A stretch of 64,000 nt of DNA from Sunxiuqinia sp965372405 (lineage in GTDB: Bacteria > Bacteroidota > Bacteroidia > Bacteroidales > Prolixibacteraceae), in the NCBI GenBank assembly GCA_965372405.1, contig CBDVCE010000005.1, positions 39,117 to 103,116 of the forward strand, written 5' to 3'. This document shows positions 1-8,901 of this stretch, piece by piece (position 1 is the stretch's first letter; every line of letters starts with the position of its first letter). The notes below the pieces were generated by a model. The model was not told the origin of the DNA. It did no database searches and was given only the letters and a program-made list of their open reading frames with translations. The position numbers and the translations under genes are program-made.

Positions 1-2
1 TT

Positions 3-1577
3 AAAAATGTCTCAAAGCAAGAGTTTAATCTTGAACTTAAATTGTATGATAAAGGATTTGCATACCGGTTCTTGTTTCCTGAAGGCTACAATACGATTGA
101 AGAAAATTCCATTATTCATTTCTCCGATGATTATACTTTCTGGACATACAATGGAGAAGACCACAATGTGGGGCCAGTTAAACTTTCAGAATACGAAAAT
201 AAACATGCTAAAAACCCAGTTACCTTCAAAACGACAACCCAGAAATATTTTGCCATTCACGAAGCCGCAATTTTAGAACATGCACCATTTATCTTGATCA
301 ATCAGAAAGGGCTGAATTCGTTCAAACTCAGACAGGAAATCAATGCAAATATTGGAGCTTCGAAAACCTCATGGCGAACATTTATTTTGGGGAACAAAGC
401 CGGCGATTTAGTTGAATCCGATTTGTTGGTGAATTTGAATGAACCATGTAAAATTGAGGACACATCGTGGATTAAGCCGGGCAGAGCAATGATGCTTTGG
501 CGCGTTATGGGTTACAAAACCAATGATGGATTTGAATATGATATTAACACAGAATCACAAATACTACTGATCGATTTTGCCGCCAATAATAATATTCAAC
601 ATCTGTTATTGGACGGCAACTGGTACGGGCCAGAATTCAGTGAAAATTCAGACCCGGCAAGCTCAGGCGGTGGTATAGACATTGAGAGATGCATGATCCA
701 CGCTAACGAAAAAGGCATTGGAGTAATGCTTTATCTAAATGATTTTGGTGCCCGAAAATTTGGTTTGGAAAGAGTCCTAAAACAATTTTCAGAATGGGGA
801 GTTTCGGGTGTAAAATATGGTTTCTTAAGAGGTGAAAAAGAGGAGAAAGTATTACGCACAAGAAGAGTAATTGAGCTATGTGCCAAATACAAATTAATGC
901 TCAATTTTCACGACGCGCCAATTGCACCAAGTGGTGACCGCCGTACATGGCCAAATGTCGTTACCAAAGAATTTGGTCATGCGCAGTGCGATTCAAAACG
1001 TTGTTATTTTCCTGAAACAATCGTCACCGTACCATTTGTAAATATGCTTGCCGGCCCACTGGAATTAGGGAATGGCTACTTCTCTTTGAACACAGCTTCC
1101 AGCGATGGGAGGTATCATGTATTTCAGCCAATACCGGGAACAGTAGTTGCTGAAGTGGCAAAATTAATTGCGATTTACGGCGGATACTTTGCTCTGCCCG
1201 ATGCACCTGAAGAGTATTTGAAAAAAGACGATTTGTTTGATTGTATACGACAAATGCCTGCTCACTTTGATGGCTTCAAGGTTTTGGATGGGGAGATTGG
1301 TGAGTTTATTTCAGTGGCTCGTCAGGCAGGGGATGAATGGTTTGTTGGCTCACTTACAAATCGCGAAAGCAGAGAACTCACAATTAAATTCGATTTTCTG
1401 GAAGAAGGCAAGAAATACACAGCAACTTTTTACGAAGACAAAAATGAAACTCACTTTCTGAATAACAAAGAAGCTTATCAGGTAAAAGAAGGTATTTTGA
1501 TTGATAAAAACAGCTTAGTGAATATTGGATTGGCTCCGGGGGGCGGGCACGCTATCTGGATTAGATCTGAAGAATAA
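3..1577 (+). CDS. Glycoside hydrolase family 97 protein, 5' end outside window
   Basis: The reading frame is open to the first base of the window, so the N-terminus is missing; the first internal ATG (42) is not a credible start. About 524 residues are visible: the end of the N-terminal beta-sandwich (HFSDDYTFW), a TIM barrel and a C-terminal beta domain ending in GGGHAIWIRSEE. This order is typical of GH97, periplasmic alpha-galactosidases/alpha-glucosidases of Bacteroidota. The barrel contains NFHDAP and RRTWPN, matching MVSFHGS and RRTLPN of the second GH97 at 5697-7661. The position of the retaining-type catalytic Asp (IKMDF in that paralogue) reads VKYGF, so Asp is replaced by Gly (codon 819-821). 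The protein may be inactive, inverting or changed in specificity. First visible gene of the operon; 34 bp precede the transporter. Confidence 0.85.
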   Translation, partial: KNVSKQEFNLELKLYDKGFAYRFLFPEGYNTIEENSIIHFSDDYTFWTYNGEDHNVGPVKLSEYENKHAKNPVTFKTTTQKYFAIHEAAILEHAPFILINQKGLNSFKLRQEINANIGASKTSWRTFILGNKAGDLVESDLLVNLNEPCKIEDTSWIKPGRAMMLWRVMGYKTNDGFEYDINTESQILLIDFAANNNIQHLLLDGNWYGPEFSENSDPASSGGGIDIERCMIHANEKGIGVMLYLNDFGARKFGLERVLKQFSEWGVSGVKYGFLRGEKEEKVLRTRRVIELCAKYKLMLNFHDAPIAPSGDRRTWPNVVTKEFGHAQCDSKRCYFPETIVTVPFVNMLAGPLELGNGYFSLNTASSDGRYHVFQPIPGTVVAEVAKLIAIYGGYFALPDAPEEYLKKDDLFDCIRQMPAHFDGFKVLDGEIGEFISVARQAGDEWFVGSLTNRESRELTIKFDFLEEGKKYTATFYEDKNETHFLNNKEAYQVKEGILIDKNSLVNIGLAPGGGHAIWIRSEE

Positions 1578-1611
1578 AAAACAAATATGAATTACACCGA
1601 AAATTAAGAAT

Positions 1612-3165
1612 ATGGGATTTCTAGACATCACAATTTTTATTGCCTATGCACTCTTAATAATTGTTGTTGGGAATTGGCTTGCACGTTCAAAAAAGAGTGA
1701 AAGAAGTAGTGCCGATTATTTCTTTGCTAACAAATCGCTATCATGGTACTTGGTGGGAAGCTCAATAATTGCAGCCAATATTTCTGCGGAACAATTTATT
1801 GGCATGTCCGGTTCGGGTTATGCCATCGGACTGGGTATTGCAACGTATGAATGGATTGCAGCCATAATCCTTATTGTTGTGGCAAAGTATTTTCTTCCCG
1901 TATTTATCAACAAGAAAATATTTACCATGCCTCAATTTCTTGCGTTGAGGTTTGACAATCGAATTAAAACAATTCTGGCCATATTTTGGATTGGCTTGTT
2001 TGTGTTCGTAAACCTAACATCAATTCTTTATTTAGGAGCGCTTACACTAAAAGCAATTTTCGGCATAAAACTCATTTATGGAATTATTGGACTCGCTGTT
2101 TTCTCTATTCTTTACACTATTGTAAACGGACTTAAAGCAATTGCAAGTACCGATATTATTCAGGTCTTTTTTCTACTAGGTGGAGGTTTGATTACCACCT
2201 ATTTTGCCGTAAATGAAGTTGGTGACAATACTGGAATACTGAATGGTTTCCAGACCATGTTTGAACAGTTGCCCGACAAATTTCACATGATCATAAAGAA
2301 GAATGATCCTAATTACACATACCTGCCAGGAATACGAGCAATTTTCGGAGGAATATGGATTGCCGGTATTTATTATTTTGGAGCTAATCAATATATCATT
2401 CAGAAAGCATTTGGTGCAAAAAGCCTGAAAGAAGCGCAAAAAGGGATGTTGTTTGCTGGAATATTAAAGATGATACTTCCATTTGTGGTCGTTATTCCCG
2501 GCATTGCTGCATATGCTCTGATGGCTGACATCGGGAAACCAGACGAGGCTTATCCGTGGTTACTGGAGAACATTGTTCCATCAGGAATTAAGGGACTAAT
2601 TTTCGCGGCATTGATTGCTGCTATCGTTTCTTCATTTAGTGCCATTATTAATAGCACATCCACCATTTTTACGATGGATTTGTACAAGCCGTATTTCAAC
2701 AAGAATGCAAGTGAAAAGCAATTGGTTAATGTTGGTAGAATTTCGGGAATTGTTGCAATGGCAATAGCTGTTGTAGTTGCACCTCTACTCGGAAGCATTG
2801 ATCAGGCCTTTCAATTTATTCAGGAATATACCGGAATGATAAGTCCGGGTGTAACTGCCATTTTTGTTTTTGGAATGTTCTGGAGGAAAACGACCTCGAA
2901 CGCTGCATTTTGGGGAACCTTAATTTCAATTCCAGTATCAGCATTACTCAAATTTTTATTCCCTGAAATGCCTTTCCTCGATCAAATGATGGTATCATTT
3001 TTAATCATTTCAGTATTTATCGTGATCAGCTCCTTAATGAGTTCACAAACAGAAAGCAAAGGATTGCAGCTATCAAAACAAATTTTCAACACCGAAAAAT
3101 CATTCAATATAATTTCAGCCGTTATTATAATTCTATTCGCTGCAATCTATATTCTTTTTTGGTAA
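1612..3165 (+). CDS. Sodium:solute symporter (SSS/SGLT family)
   Basis: A 517-residue polytopic inner-membrane protein with 13-14 hydrophobic segments, the usual size for the SSS family. The early part carries the signature stretch SIIAANISAEQFIGMSGSGY, and the middle has the Ser/Thr-rich SFSAIINSTSTIFTMD segment associated with the sodium site in this fold. Family members import sugars or other solutes with sodium. Lying between two glycosidase genes with short gaps (34 and 42 bp), it probably brings mono- or disaccharides released in the periplasm into the cytoplasm. The substrate cannot be read from sequence; a galactose-type sugar is an inference from the neighbouring enzymes. Confidence 0.9.
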   Translation: MGFLDITIFIAYALLIIVVGNWLARSKKSERSSADYFFANKSLSWYLVGSSIIAANISAEQFIGMSGSGYAIGLGIATYEWIAAIILIVVAKYFLPVFINKKIFTMPQFLALRFDNRIKTILAIFWIGLFVFVNLTSILYLGALTLKAIFGIKLIYGIIGLAVFSILYTIVNGLKAIASTDIIQVFFLLGGGLITTYFAVNEVGDNTGILNGFQTMFEQLPDKFHMIIKKNDPNYTYLPGIRAIFGGIWIAGIYYFGANQYIIQKAFGAKSLKEAQKGMLFAGILKMILPFVVVIPGIAAYALMADIGKPDEAYPWLLENIVPSGIKGLIFAALIAAIVSSFSAIINSTSTIFTMDLYKPYFNKNASEKQLVNVGRISGIVAMAIAVVVAPLLGSIDQAFQFIQEYTGMISPGVTAIFVFGMFWRKTTSNAAFWGTLISIPVSALLKFLFPEMPFLDQMMVSFLIISVFIVISSLMSSQTESKGLQLSKQIFNTEKSFNIISAVIIILFAAIYILFW

Positions 3166-3207
3166 AATACACTATAACCAAACTAACCAAACCAAAGACT
3201 AACGACT

Positions 3208-5676
3208 ATGAAGCATTTATTTTTATTATCTCTACTGTTATTGACTTTGCAGGCAATGGCTCAAGAAGGGGGTAATTCAAAAGACATTGCAAAGCTCAGT
3301 AATGAAATTGTAGCTTTGAACTTCAACAAAGAAACCGGATTCTTTACCATTTCAGATGTGAAAAGTGGGGAAATATTAGTTGACAAAGCCTATTTTCAGA
3401 TAAGCGGATTGCAATCAAAAGATCCGTGCGAAAAAAGAACTCACAACATTATCGACATTCGTGATGAACTTGGTTCAGGAAAATCCTTAACCATCCGAGT
3501 CCATTTCAATAATTATGCTGATCTTATATGGAAAGCAAACATATACGACAACCAAAGTTTTGTTATCTTTTCTGTTGGAGTTGAAAACGATTCTCAAATA
3601 CCTATAACACTTACTCAATTTTATCCTCTTGCTTCGGCCAATGTGTTCGAAGGCTTAGACAATAATGTGAACTACAAAGTTCTGGATGGTAATTCAGGAG
3701 GCAATGTAAGTAAAGTTCGTACTGCAAATACAAATCGTTCCTTCAACAACATTATGCTTCGATTTGGGGCAGCAAATGAAACTTCAATTTTAGTAGCTGG
3801 TGGACTAACGTACAATGAATTTGACAAATTTATTGAAATTGATCGAGGCGATAAAAAGTTTAATCTCAAAATGTTTGCTGAGGATCCTGTAGGTAAACTT
3901 ATTGATGCAAACTCAAGCTATTACCCAAAGGAATCATTCTACCTTGATTTGCATGGAGAGAATCCATTTACAGCACTTGAAAATTATGGTCTAACCGTCC
4001 GTAAAGCACAGAAGATTACTCTCAGCTATTATGATTTCCCCACAGAATGTCTTTGGTATGCTTCAACTTATAATTTGGATAAATCAAGGGATAAATTTAA
4101 CGACTCCAAAGGGGCTGTTGATGAAATGGATTATGCTATAAAATCAGGCATAACAAAATACACACGTGTAGCAATGCGCCTTGTTCCTGATAATTATGAA
4201 CACAACAACCAACAAGGCTGGTGGGATGATGAGCATTGGGCAATGTATGGAGAAAAATGGTCAACAATTAATCCTCATTATGTAGAACCTTATCTAACAA
4301 CAAAAAGCTGGTGTCAGGAAGTTGAAAAAAGAGGAGGTATACCAATGACTTATTTTCAAAGTAGCCGTCGTTCTGAAGACTTCATAAAACTCCATCCTGA
4401 CTATATGTTATTTAATGATCCATATAGAATTAAGAGTGAATTTCCATATAGACTGATAAAGAATTGTGAGCTTGGGCCTGAGTCAAACTGGGAATATGTT
4501 AGACATTGGTGGTATGACAGACCGCTAGAAATTAAACACATGTACAGCTATGATTTTACCGATCCTAAATTTGGCAAACACATGGAGAAGGTTTACAAAA
4601 ACTTGAGTGATGCTGGGATAAAAGGGATAATGTATGATTATCCTGAAATAACTTCGTGGGCATATGAAGGTGGATTTGAGAATAAATACGCTACTACCTC
4701 AGGAACTTACCGTAAAATGTTTCAGTTTGCATATGATGGACTTGGCACAGATTGTTATCTCGACGAAAGAAATCTATGTCGTGGATCTGATATTACCCTC
4801 GGGTTGGTTGCATCACAAAGAGTGTGGGGCGATACCGACCAGTTTATTCCAGAAATGGTTAATCGGGCAGGCCTTCGGTGGTATAAAAACAGGGTTGTTG
4901 TTAATTATGATCTGGATTCAAAAGATCCAAGTAATTCCAAACTAACCGAACATATGGATGGGGTAAAAACGATGATGACCATGGCCTATGTTATTAGTGG
5001 TAGATTTCTTTTAGGAAGAAGTTTCTCTCAACTCACCAAAGAACAAATGCATATTTTATCCCGGACATTCCCTTACCATACAACACCTAAAAGTGCACGT
5101 CCAATTGATGCATTTACTTCCAATTCATCAGAACCTCATATTTTCGATTATGAAGTGAATTTGGATTGGCATCAGTTAACGTTTTACAACCCAAATGATA
5201 CAGCTGCACTTAATTTAAATGTCACTCCGGCAAAGAGTTTAAATGAAGGTGGTTTGGGTATGGATGAAAGCAAGGCATATCATGTGTATGACTTTTGGAA
5301 TGATAATTATATTGGCAAAATACAAGGTACATCAGCAATAGATCAGAATCTTCGTCCGGGAGAAACACGAATGATGAGTATTCACACAGTTGAAAATAAT
5401 CCACAATTCATTTCCACAAACCGACACATTATGCAGGGAATGTTGGATTTAACTGATTGCAAATGGAATAGTAAAAAGAAGAAACTTACCGGGACTTCAA
5501 AAGTTATTGGAGGAGATCAATATGTTGTTGTGATAGCAAATAATGGACATAAAGCAGTTAAGGCATCAGTTTCATCTGGAAAAAGCAAACTTATAGAGGT
5601 GAGTCCTGAAATTATCCACCTCTCCATTGACGTGGAAGAAAATCAGGATATTACCTGGATGGTCTCTTTTAAATAA
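3208..5676 (+). CDS. Secreted clan GH-D-like glycosidase (GH36/GH27-type fold), paralogue 1
   Basis: An 822-residue protein with a signal peptide (MKHLFLLSLLLLTLQAMAQ). The layout suggests an N-terminal beta-supersandwich (to about residue 270), a TIM barrel (about 280-620) and a C-terminal beta-sandwich. Barrel landmarks are LVPDNYEHNNQQGWWDDEHW, KGIMYDYPE (Asp in the place expected for a clan GH-D nucleophile) and CYLDERN. The C-terminal HVYDFWND and LRPGETRMMSIH resemble the end of GH36/GH27 enzymes. I cannot assign a CAZy family with certainty; alpha-galactosidase-like is inference. It is clearly homologous to the protein at 8902-11319. The C-terminal extension contains a 44-bp stretch (5455-5498) identical in DNA to the paralogue. 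Confidence 0.6.
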   Translation: MKHLFLLSLLLLTLQAMAQEGGNSKDIAKLSNEIVALNFNKETGFFTISDVKSGEILVDKAYFQISGLQSKDPCEKRTHNIIDIRDELGSGKSLTIRVHFNNYADLIWKANIYDNQSFVIFSVGVENDSQIPITLTQFYPLASANVFEGLDNNVNYKVLDGNSGGNVSKVRTANTNRSFNNIMLRFGAANETSILVAGGLTYNEFDKFIEIDRGDKKFNLKMFAEDPVGKLIDANSSYYPKESFYLDLHGENPFTALENYGLTVRKAQKITLSYYDFPTECLWYASTYNLDKSRDKFNDSKGAVDEMDYAIKSGITKYTRVAMRLVPDNYEHNNQQGWWDDEHWAMYGEKWSTINPHYVEPYLTTKSWCQEVEKRGGIPMTYFQSSRRSEDFIKLHPDYMLFNDPYRIKSEFPYRLIKNCELGPESNWEYVRHWWYDRPLEIKHMYSYDFTDPKFGKHMEKVYKNLSDAGIKGIMYDYPEITSWAYEGGFENKYATTSGTYRKMFQFAYDGLGTDCYLDERNLCRGSDITLGLVASQRVWGDTDQFIPEMVNRAGLRWYKNRVVVNYDLDSKDPSNSKLTEHMDGVKTMMTMAYVISGRFLLGRSFSQLTKEQMHILSRTFPYHTTPKSARPIDAFTSNSSEPHIFDYEVNLDWHQLTFYNPNDTAALNLNVTPAKSLNEGGLGMDESKAYHVYDFWNDNYIGKIQGTSAIDQNLRPGETRMMSIHTVENNPQFISTNRHIMQGMLDLTDCKWNSKKKKLTGTSKVIGGDQYVVVIANNGHKAVKASVSSGKSKLIEVSPEIIHLSIDVEENQDITWMVSFK

Positions 5677-5696
5677 ATCACTTTAAATTGAATGAT

Positions 5697-7661
5697 ATGA
5701 ATTTGAAAAAAATAAATACTAAAATAGCTCTAATAGCAATCACGTTCTTAGCAGTTCTCTCTGGATGTAGTTCATTTACCAATCAGAACAACCAATGGAA
5801 AATATTTTCACCCAATAGTGAAATTAAAGTTGACTTGACTTTAGATAGTTTAGAAAGGCCAGTCTATTCCGTTTATTTAAATGAAACACTTGTAATTTCC
5901 CCTTCAATATTGGGTATTGATCTTGAAGATAAAACACAACAATTCACAAGAAATCTGTCATTTGTTGAATCAAAGGAATCAGTTGTAAACGACAATTATA
6001 CAATGATAAGTGGCAAAAAAAGCCAAAATTCATATAGTGCAAATAAAAGCATATTTTCATTAGAAAACGGTTCTGGAAATAGCATTGATATTATTTTCCA
6101 GGTGAGTAATAATGGGGTGGCTTTCCGATACCAATTGTTTAATGCGAATGAAGCAAAAGTAAAAACTGAGACTAGTGAATTTAATCTTTCTGGTGAATCA
6201 TTATCATGGATACAAGACTTTGAAAAGGTAGGATATTCCTATGCATACGAAATGTTTTATCCTGAAAGGAAGTTAGACACTTTAAAACACAAAAAATATT
6301 TGTTGCCGGGATTATTTCATACGCCAGATAAGAACTGGGTGTTTATTTGCGATGCCTCAATTGATGAAAATTATGCTGCATGTGAGCTCAACTACAAAGG
6401 AGACGGGAAACTGGCTGTTCAGCTTCCTAATCACACATTCGAGTATAAAGAGTGGATGAAAAACACTTGGCAAGAGCTTTTGTATAAGGACGCATCAGTT
6501 ATAACTGCACCTGCAAATCTGCTCACACCATGGAGGGCAATAATTTTAAGTAATGAGCTTGGTGATATAGTTGAATCCAACCTGATTGAAGATTTAAGTA
6601 CTCCATCAATAATTAAAGATCAATCTTGGATTGATCCAGGTGTAGGCGTTTTCCCATGGTGGGGTTATACGCTGGCAAACGATGATCCTGAATTGCTGAA
6701 AAAATATATTGATGCAGCTGCAGAAATGAACTGGAAATACCTGGAGTTTGATATTGGACTACTTGGCAATAATGGAGGACATGCAGCAAATTTCTGGAGA
6801 GAAATAGATTATGTGCCGGAGGTAATCAATTATGCAAAGGAAAAAGGAATTAAAGTTATTGGTTGGGACGAACGAAAAAGTTTGGATACCCGGGAGAAAA
6901 GAGATGACATCTTCAGTATTTATAAGAAATGGGGAGTCGCCGGAATAAAAATGGACTTTATAAATAGTGATAAACAAGAAGCCATGAAGTGGTATAAAGA
7001 AGCAACGGCTCATGCTGCTGAGTACGAGCTGATGGTTAGTTTTCATGGATCAATAACACCCAGAGGATTGCGCCGCACATTACCAAACATCATGACTTAT
7101 GAAGGTGTTCGGGGCGGAGAATTCTATAAGTTTGAGGCAGATAATAGAATACCAAATCCTACACACAATTGCACCCTTCCATTCACACGAAACATAACTG
7201 GTCCAATGGATTATACGCCTACTTGTTTTTCTACGAATCGCAGAAAGTCGACCTATGCACATGAGCTGGCTACAGCATTTGTTTATGAATCGGGTTGGGT
7301 AAATATGGCTGATAAACCTGAAGCATTTCTTAATTCAAAGGCCAAAGGATTGTTGCAAAATTTAAGTGCTGCATGGGATGACATTCATTTCATTGAAGGA
7401 TATCCGGGTGAATATTGCTGTTTGGCTCGCCGCAAAGGAAATGATTGGTTTATAGCGGCAATTAATTCGAATAAAGACCGACAAATTGAAATCAACTTTG
7501 ACTTCTTGTCAGGCAAAAACTATGAAGCCAAAATTTATACGGATGACAAGAAGGATGGATTATTTATAAAGGAAATGACAATATCAGCAAAAACAACTGA
7601 GAAGTTTGATCTGTATCGGAATGGTGGATTTGTCATTCAAATTACAGAAGAAACGAATTAA
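5697..7661 (+). CDS. Glycoside hydrolase family 97 lipoprotein
   Basis: 654 residues, full length for GH97. The ATG at 5697 is chosen over an in-frame TTG at 5688 because it gives a clean lipoprotein signal with lipobox LSGC. The N-terminal beta-sandwich is followed by a TIM barrel with SWIDPGVGVFPWWG, GVAGIKMDF (Asp codon 6954-6956, position of the nucleophile in retaining GH97 alpha-galactosidases), MVSFHGS, RRTLPN and YEGVRGGE (acidic residues of the second catalytic segment), then LPFTRNITGPMDYTP. All landmark residues are present, unlike the first GH97 of this operon. Likely a retaining alpha-glycosidase acting on alpha-galactosides or related sugars in the periplasm. It starts 20 bp after the previous gene. 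Confidence 0.88.
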   Translation: MNLKKINTKIALIAITFLAVLSGCSSFTNQNNQWKIFSPNSEIKVDLTLDSLERPVYSVYLNETLVISPSILGIDLEDKTQQFTRNLSFVESKESVVNDNYTMISGKKSQNSYSANKSIFSLENGSGNSIDIIFQVSNNGVAFRYQLFNANEAKVKTETSEFNLSGESLSWIQDFEKVGYSYAYEMFYPERKLDTLKHKKYLLPGLFHTPDKNWVFICDASIDENYAACELNYKGDGKLAVQLPNHTFEYKEWMKNTWQELLYKDASVITAPANLLTPWRAIILSNELGDIVESNLIEDLSTPSIIKDQSWIDPGVGVFPWWGYTLANDDPELLKKYIDAAAEMNWKYLEFDIGLLGNNGGHAANFWREIDYVPEVINYAKEKGIKVIGWDERKSLDTREKRDDIFSIYKKWGVAGIKMDFINSDKQEAMKWYKEATAHAAEYELMVSFHGSITPRGLRRTLPNIMTYEGVRGGEFYKFEADNRIPNPTHNCTLPFTRNITGPMDYTPTCFSTNRRKSTYAHELATAFVYESGWVNMADKPEAFLNSKAKGLLQNLSAAWDDIHFIEGYPGEYCCLARRKGNDWFIAAINSNKDRQIEINFDFLSGKNYEAKIYTDDKKDGLFIKEMTISAKTTEKFDLYRNGGFVIQITEETN

Positions 7662-7679
7662 GAAATTCAAATTAGAAAA

Positions 7680-8870
7680 ATGAGAATATTTAATTTGATA
7701 ATAGCATTTTTAGTAATCATAGCACCACTTTCTTGCCAATCAAAAGATTTGAATGAAGAAGAAAGCTGGACTTTTGTTAGCATGCCAGACTTCCTGAATG
7801 TGGATTGTGATTACCCGCAGCCCGGTTGGGAAGATGCTCTTTCATATATCTTAAATTCTGTGAAGAATGAAAATCCTGATTTTCTTTTAGTGCCTGGCGA
7901 TATCGTAATGGGACACTGGGATGATACCATGCTAAAAAATAGTCAAACACTAAATTGGAATAATGCTGACACCATTGCAAAATATTCTGAAAGATATTAT
8001 TCAGCGTGGAAACAGAGGATGGATGATCAGGGGTTAAAGTATTATACATCGATAGGTGATCATGAGATTGGTGATAATCCGTGGCAAAAACCAAAGAAAA
8101 TTGATGCAGTTAAACATTACAAAAATGCATTTGCCAAGCATATGAAAATGCCAACAAATGGGCCTGATCATATGAAAGGAACCGCTTTTTGGTGGAAACA
8201 TAAAAATGTATTGTTTATTTCAGTAGATGTTTTTGAAGAAGGCAATAGTAATCAGGGATCAATAAAAGCAGGAGTGACAGGTAGGCAGCTGGAATGGCTA
8301 GAGAAGGTTCTTGATAACAATAAAGATGTGGATCATAAAATTGTGATGGGTCATGCACCAGTTCTAGGACCTGTTCGCAAGTGGAGCTCCAGTGGATTAA
8401 TGATTTCAGAAGGACGTGATTCTGAATTTTGGCAAACCATGAAAGCCAACAATGTTGATGCTTATTTATGTGGAGAAGTGCATGCCATTACCTGTAAGGA
8501 ACGCGATGGAATTATGCAGGTTGCACATGGAGGTTTAATCGGCTACAATACCCGCACCAATTATATGGTGGTAAAAGTTTCAAAGGATAAAATCGATTTG
8601 GAGATCAAAGAAATTGAAATGCTTCCAAGCGGAAAACATCTTTGGCAAATGGGCAATAATCGTCCGCTGGAAAAGGTAACTATCACCGATGAAAAAAAGG
8701 AAAAAGGATTTTATCCAGTTGGCATTGCTACCATTGATAAAACCAATGGCAAACAGTTTATAAATCGTAAAGGTTATTTTCTGAAAGAACATGAGGAAAG
8801 TAATGAACGTGGAGTACCGGTTTTCAGAGATACATTTCAGGAACCACAGAAAATAATAGTAGTTGAATAA
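7680..8870 (+). CDS. Calcineurin-like metallophosphoesterase lipoprotein
   Basis: 396 residues with a lipoprotein-type signal ending in APLSC. Metallophosphoesterase motifs occur in order: MPDFLNVD near residue 38 (in place of the usual DxH block), VPGDIVMGHW, SIGDHEIGD, VMGHAPVLG and CGEVHA, supplying the Asp, His and Asn/Glu ligands of a two-metal centre. The family hydrolyses phosphomonoesters, phosphodiesters or nucleotides; the substrate is not evident. It is embedded in the glycosidase operon (18 bp after GH97, 31 bp before the next gene), so it may act on a phosphorylated substituent of the target glycan. That link is inference. Confidence 0.78.
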   Translation: MRIFNLIIAFLVIIAPLSCQSKDLNEEESWTFVSMPDFLNVDCDYPQPGWEDALSYILNSVKNENPDFLLVPGDIVMGHWDDTMLKNSQTLNWNNADTIAKYSERYYSAWKQRMDDQGLKYYTSIGDHEIGDNPWQKPKKIDAVKHYKNAFAKHMKMPTNGPDHMKGTAFWWKHKNVLFISVDVFEEGNSNQGSIKAGVTGRQLEWLEKVLDNNKDVDHKIVMGHAPVLGPVRKWSSSGLMISEGRDSEFWQTMKANNVDAYLCGEVHAITCKERDGIMQVAHGGLIGYNTRTNYMVVKVSKDKIDLEIKEIEMLPSGKHLWQMGNNRPLEKVTITDEKKEKGFYPVGIATIDKTNGKQFINRKGYFLKEHEESNERGVPVFRDTFQEPQKIIVVE

Positions 8871-8901
8871 TAGTTTGAGTAAACAAATTAAGATAAACGT
8901 T

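Noticed and set aside
42..1577. Start of the first GH97 at the ATG at 42
   Set aside because: The frame continues upstream to base 3 with GH97-like sequence, so the gene is cut by the window edge.
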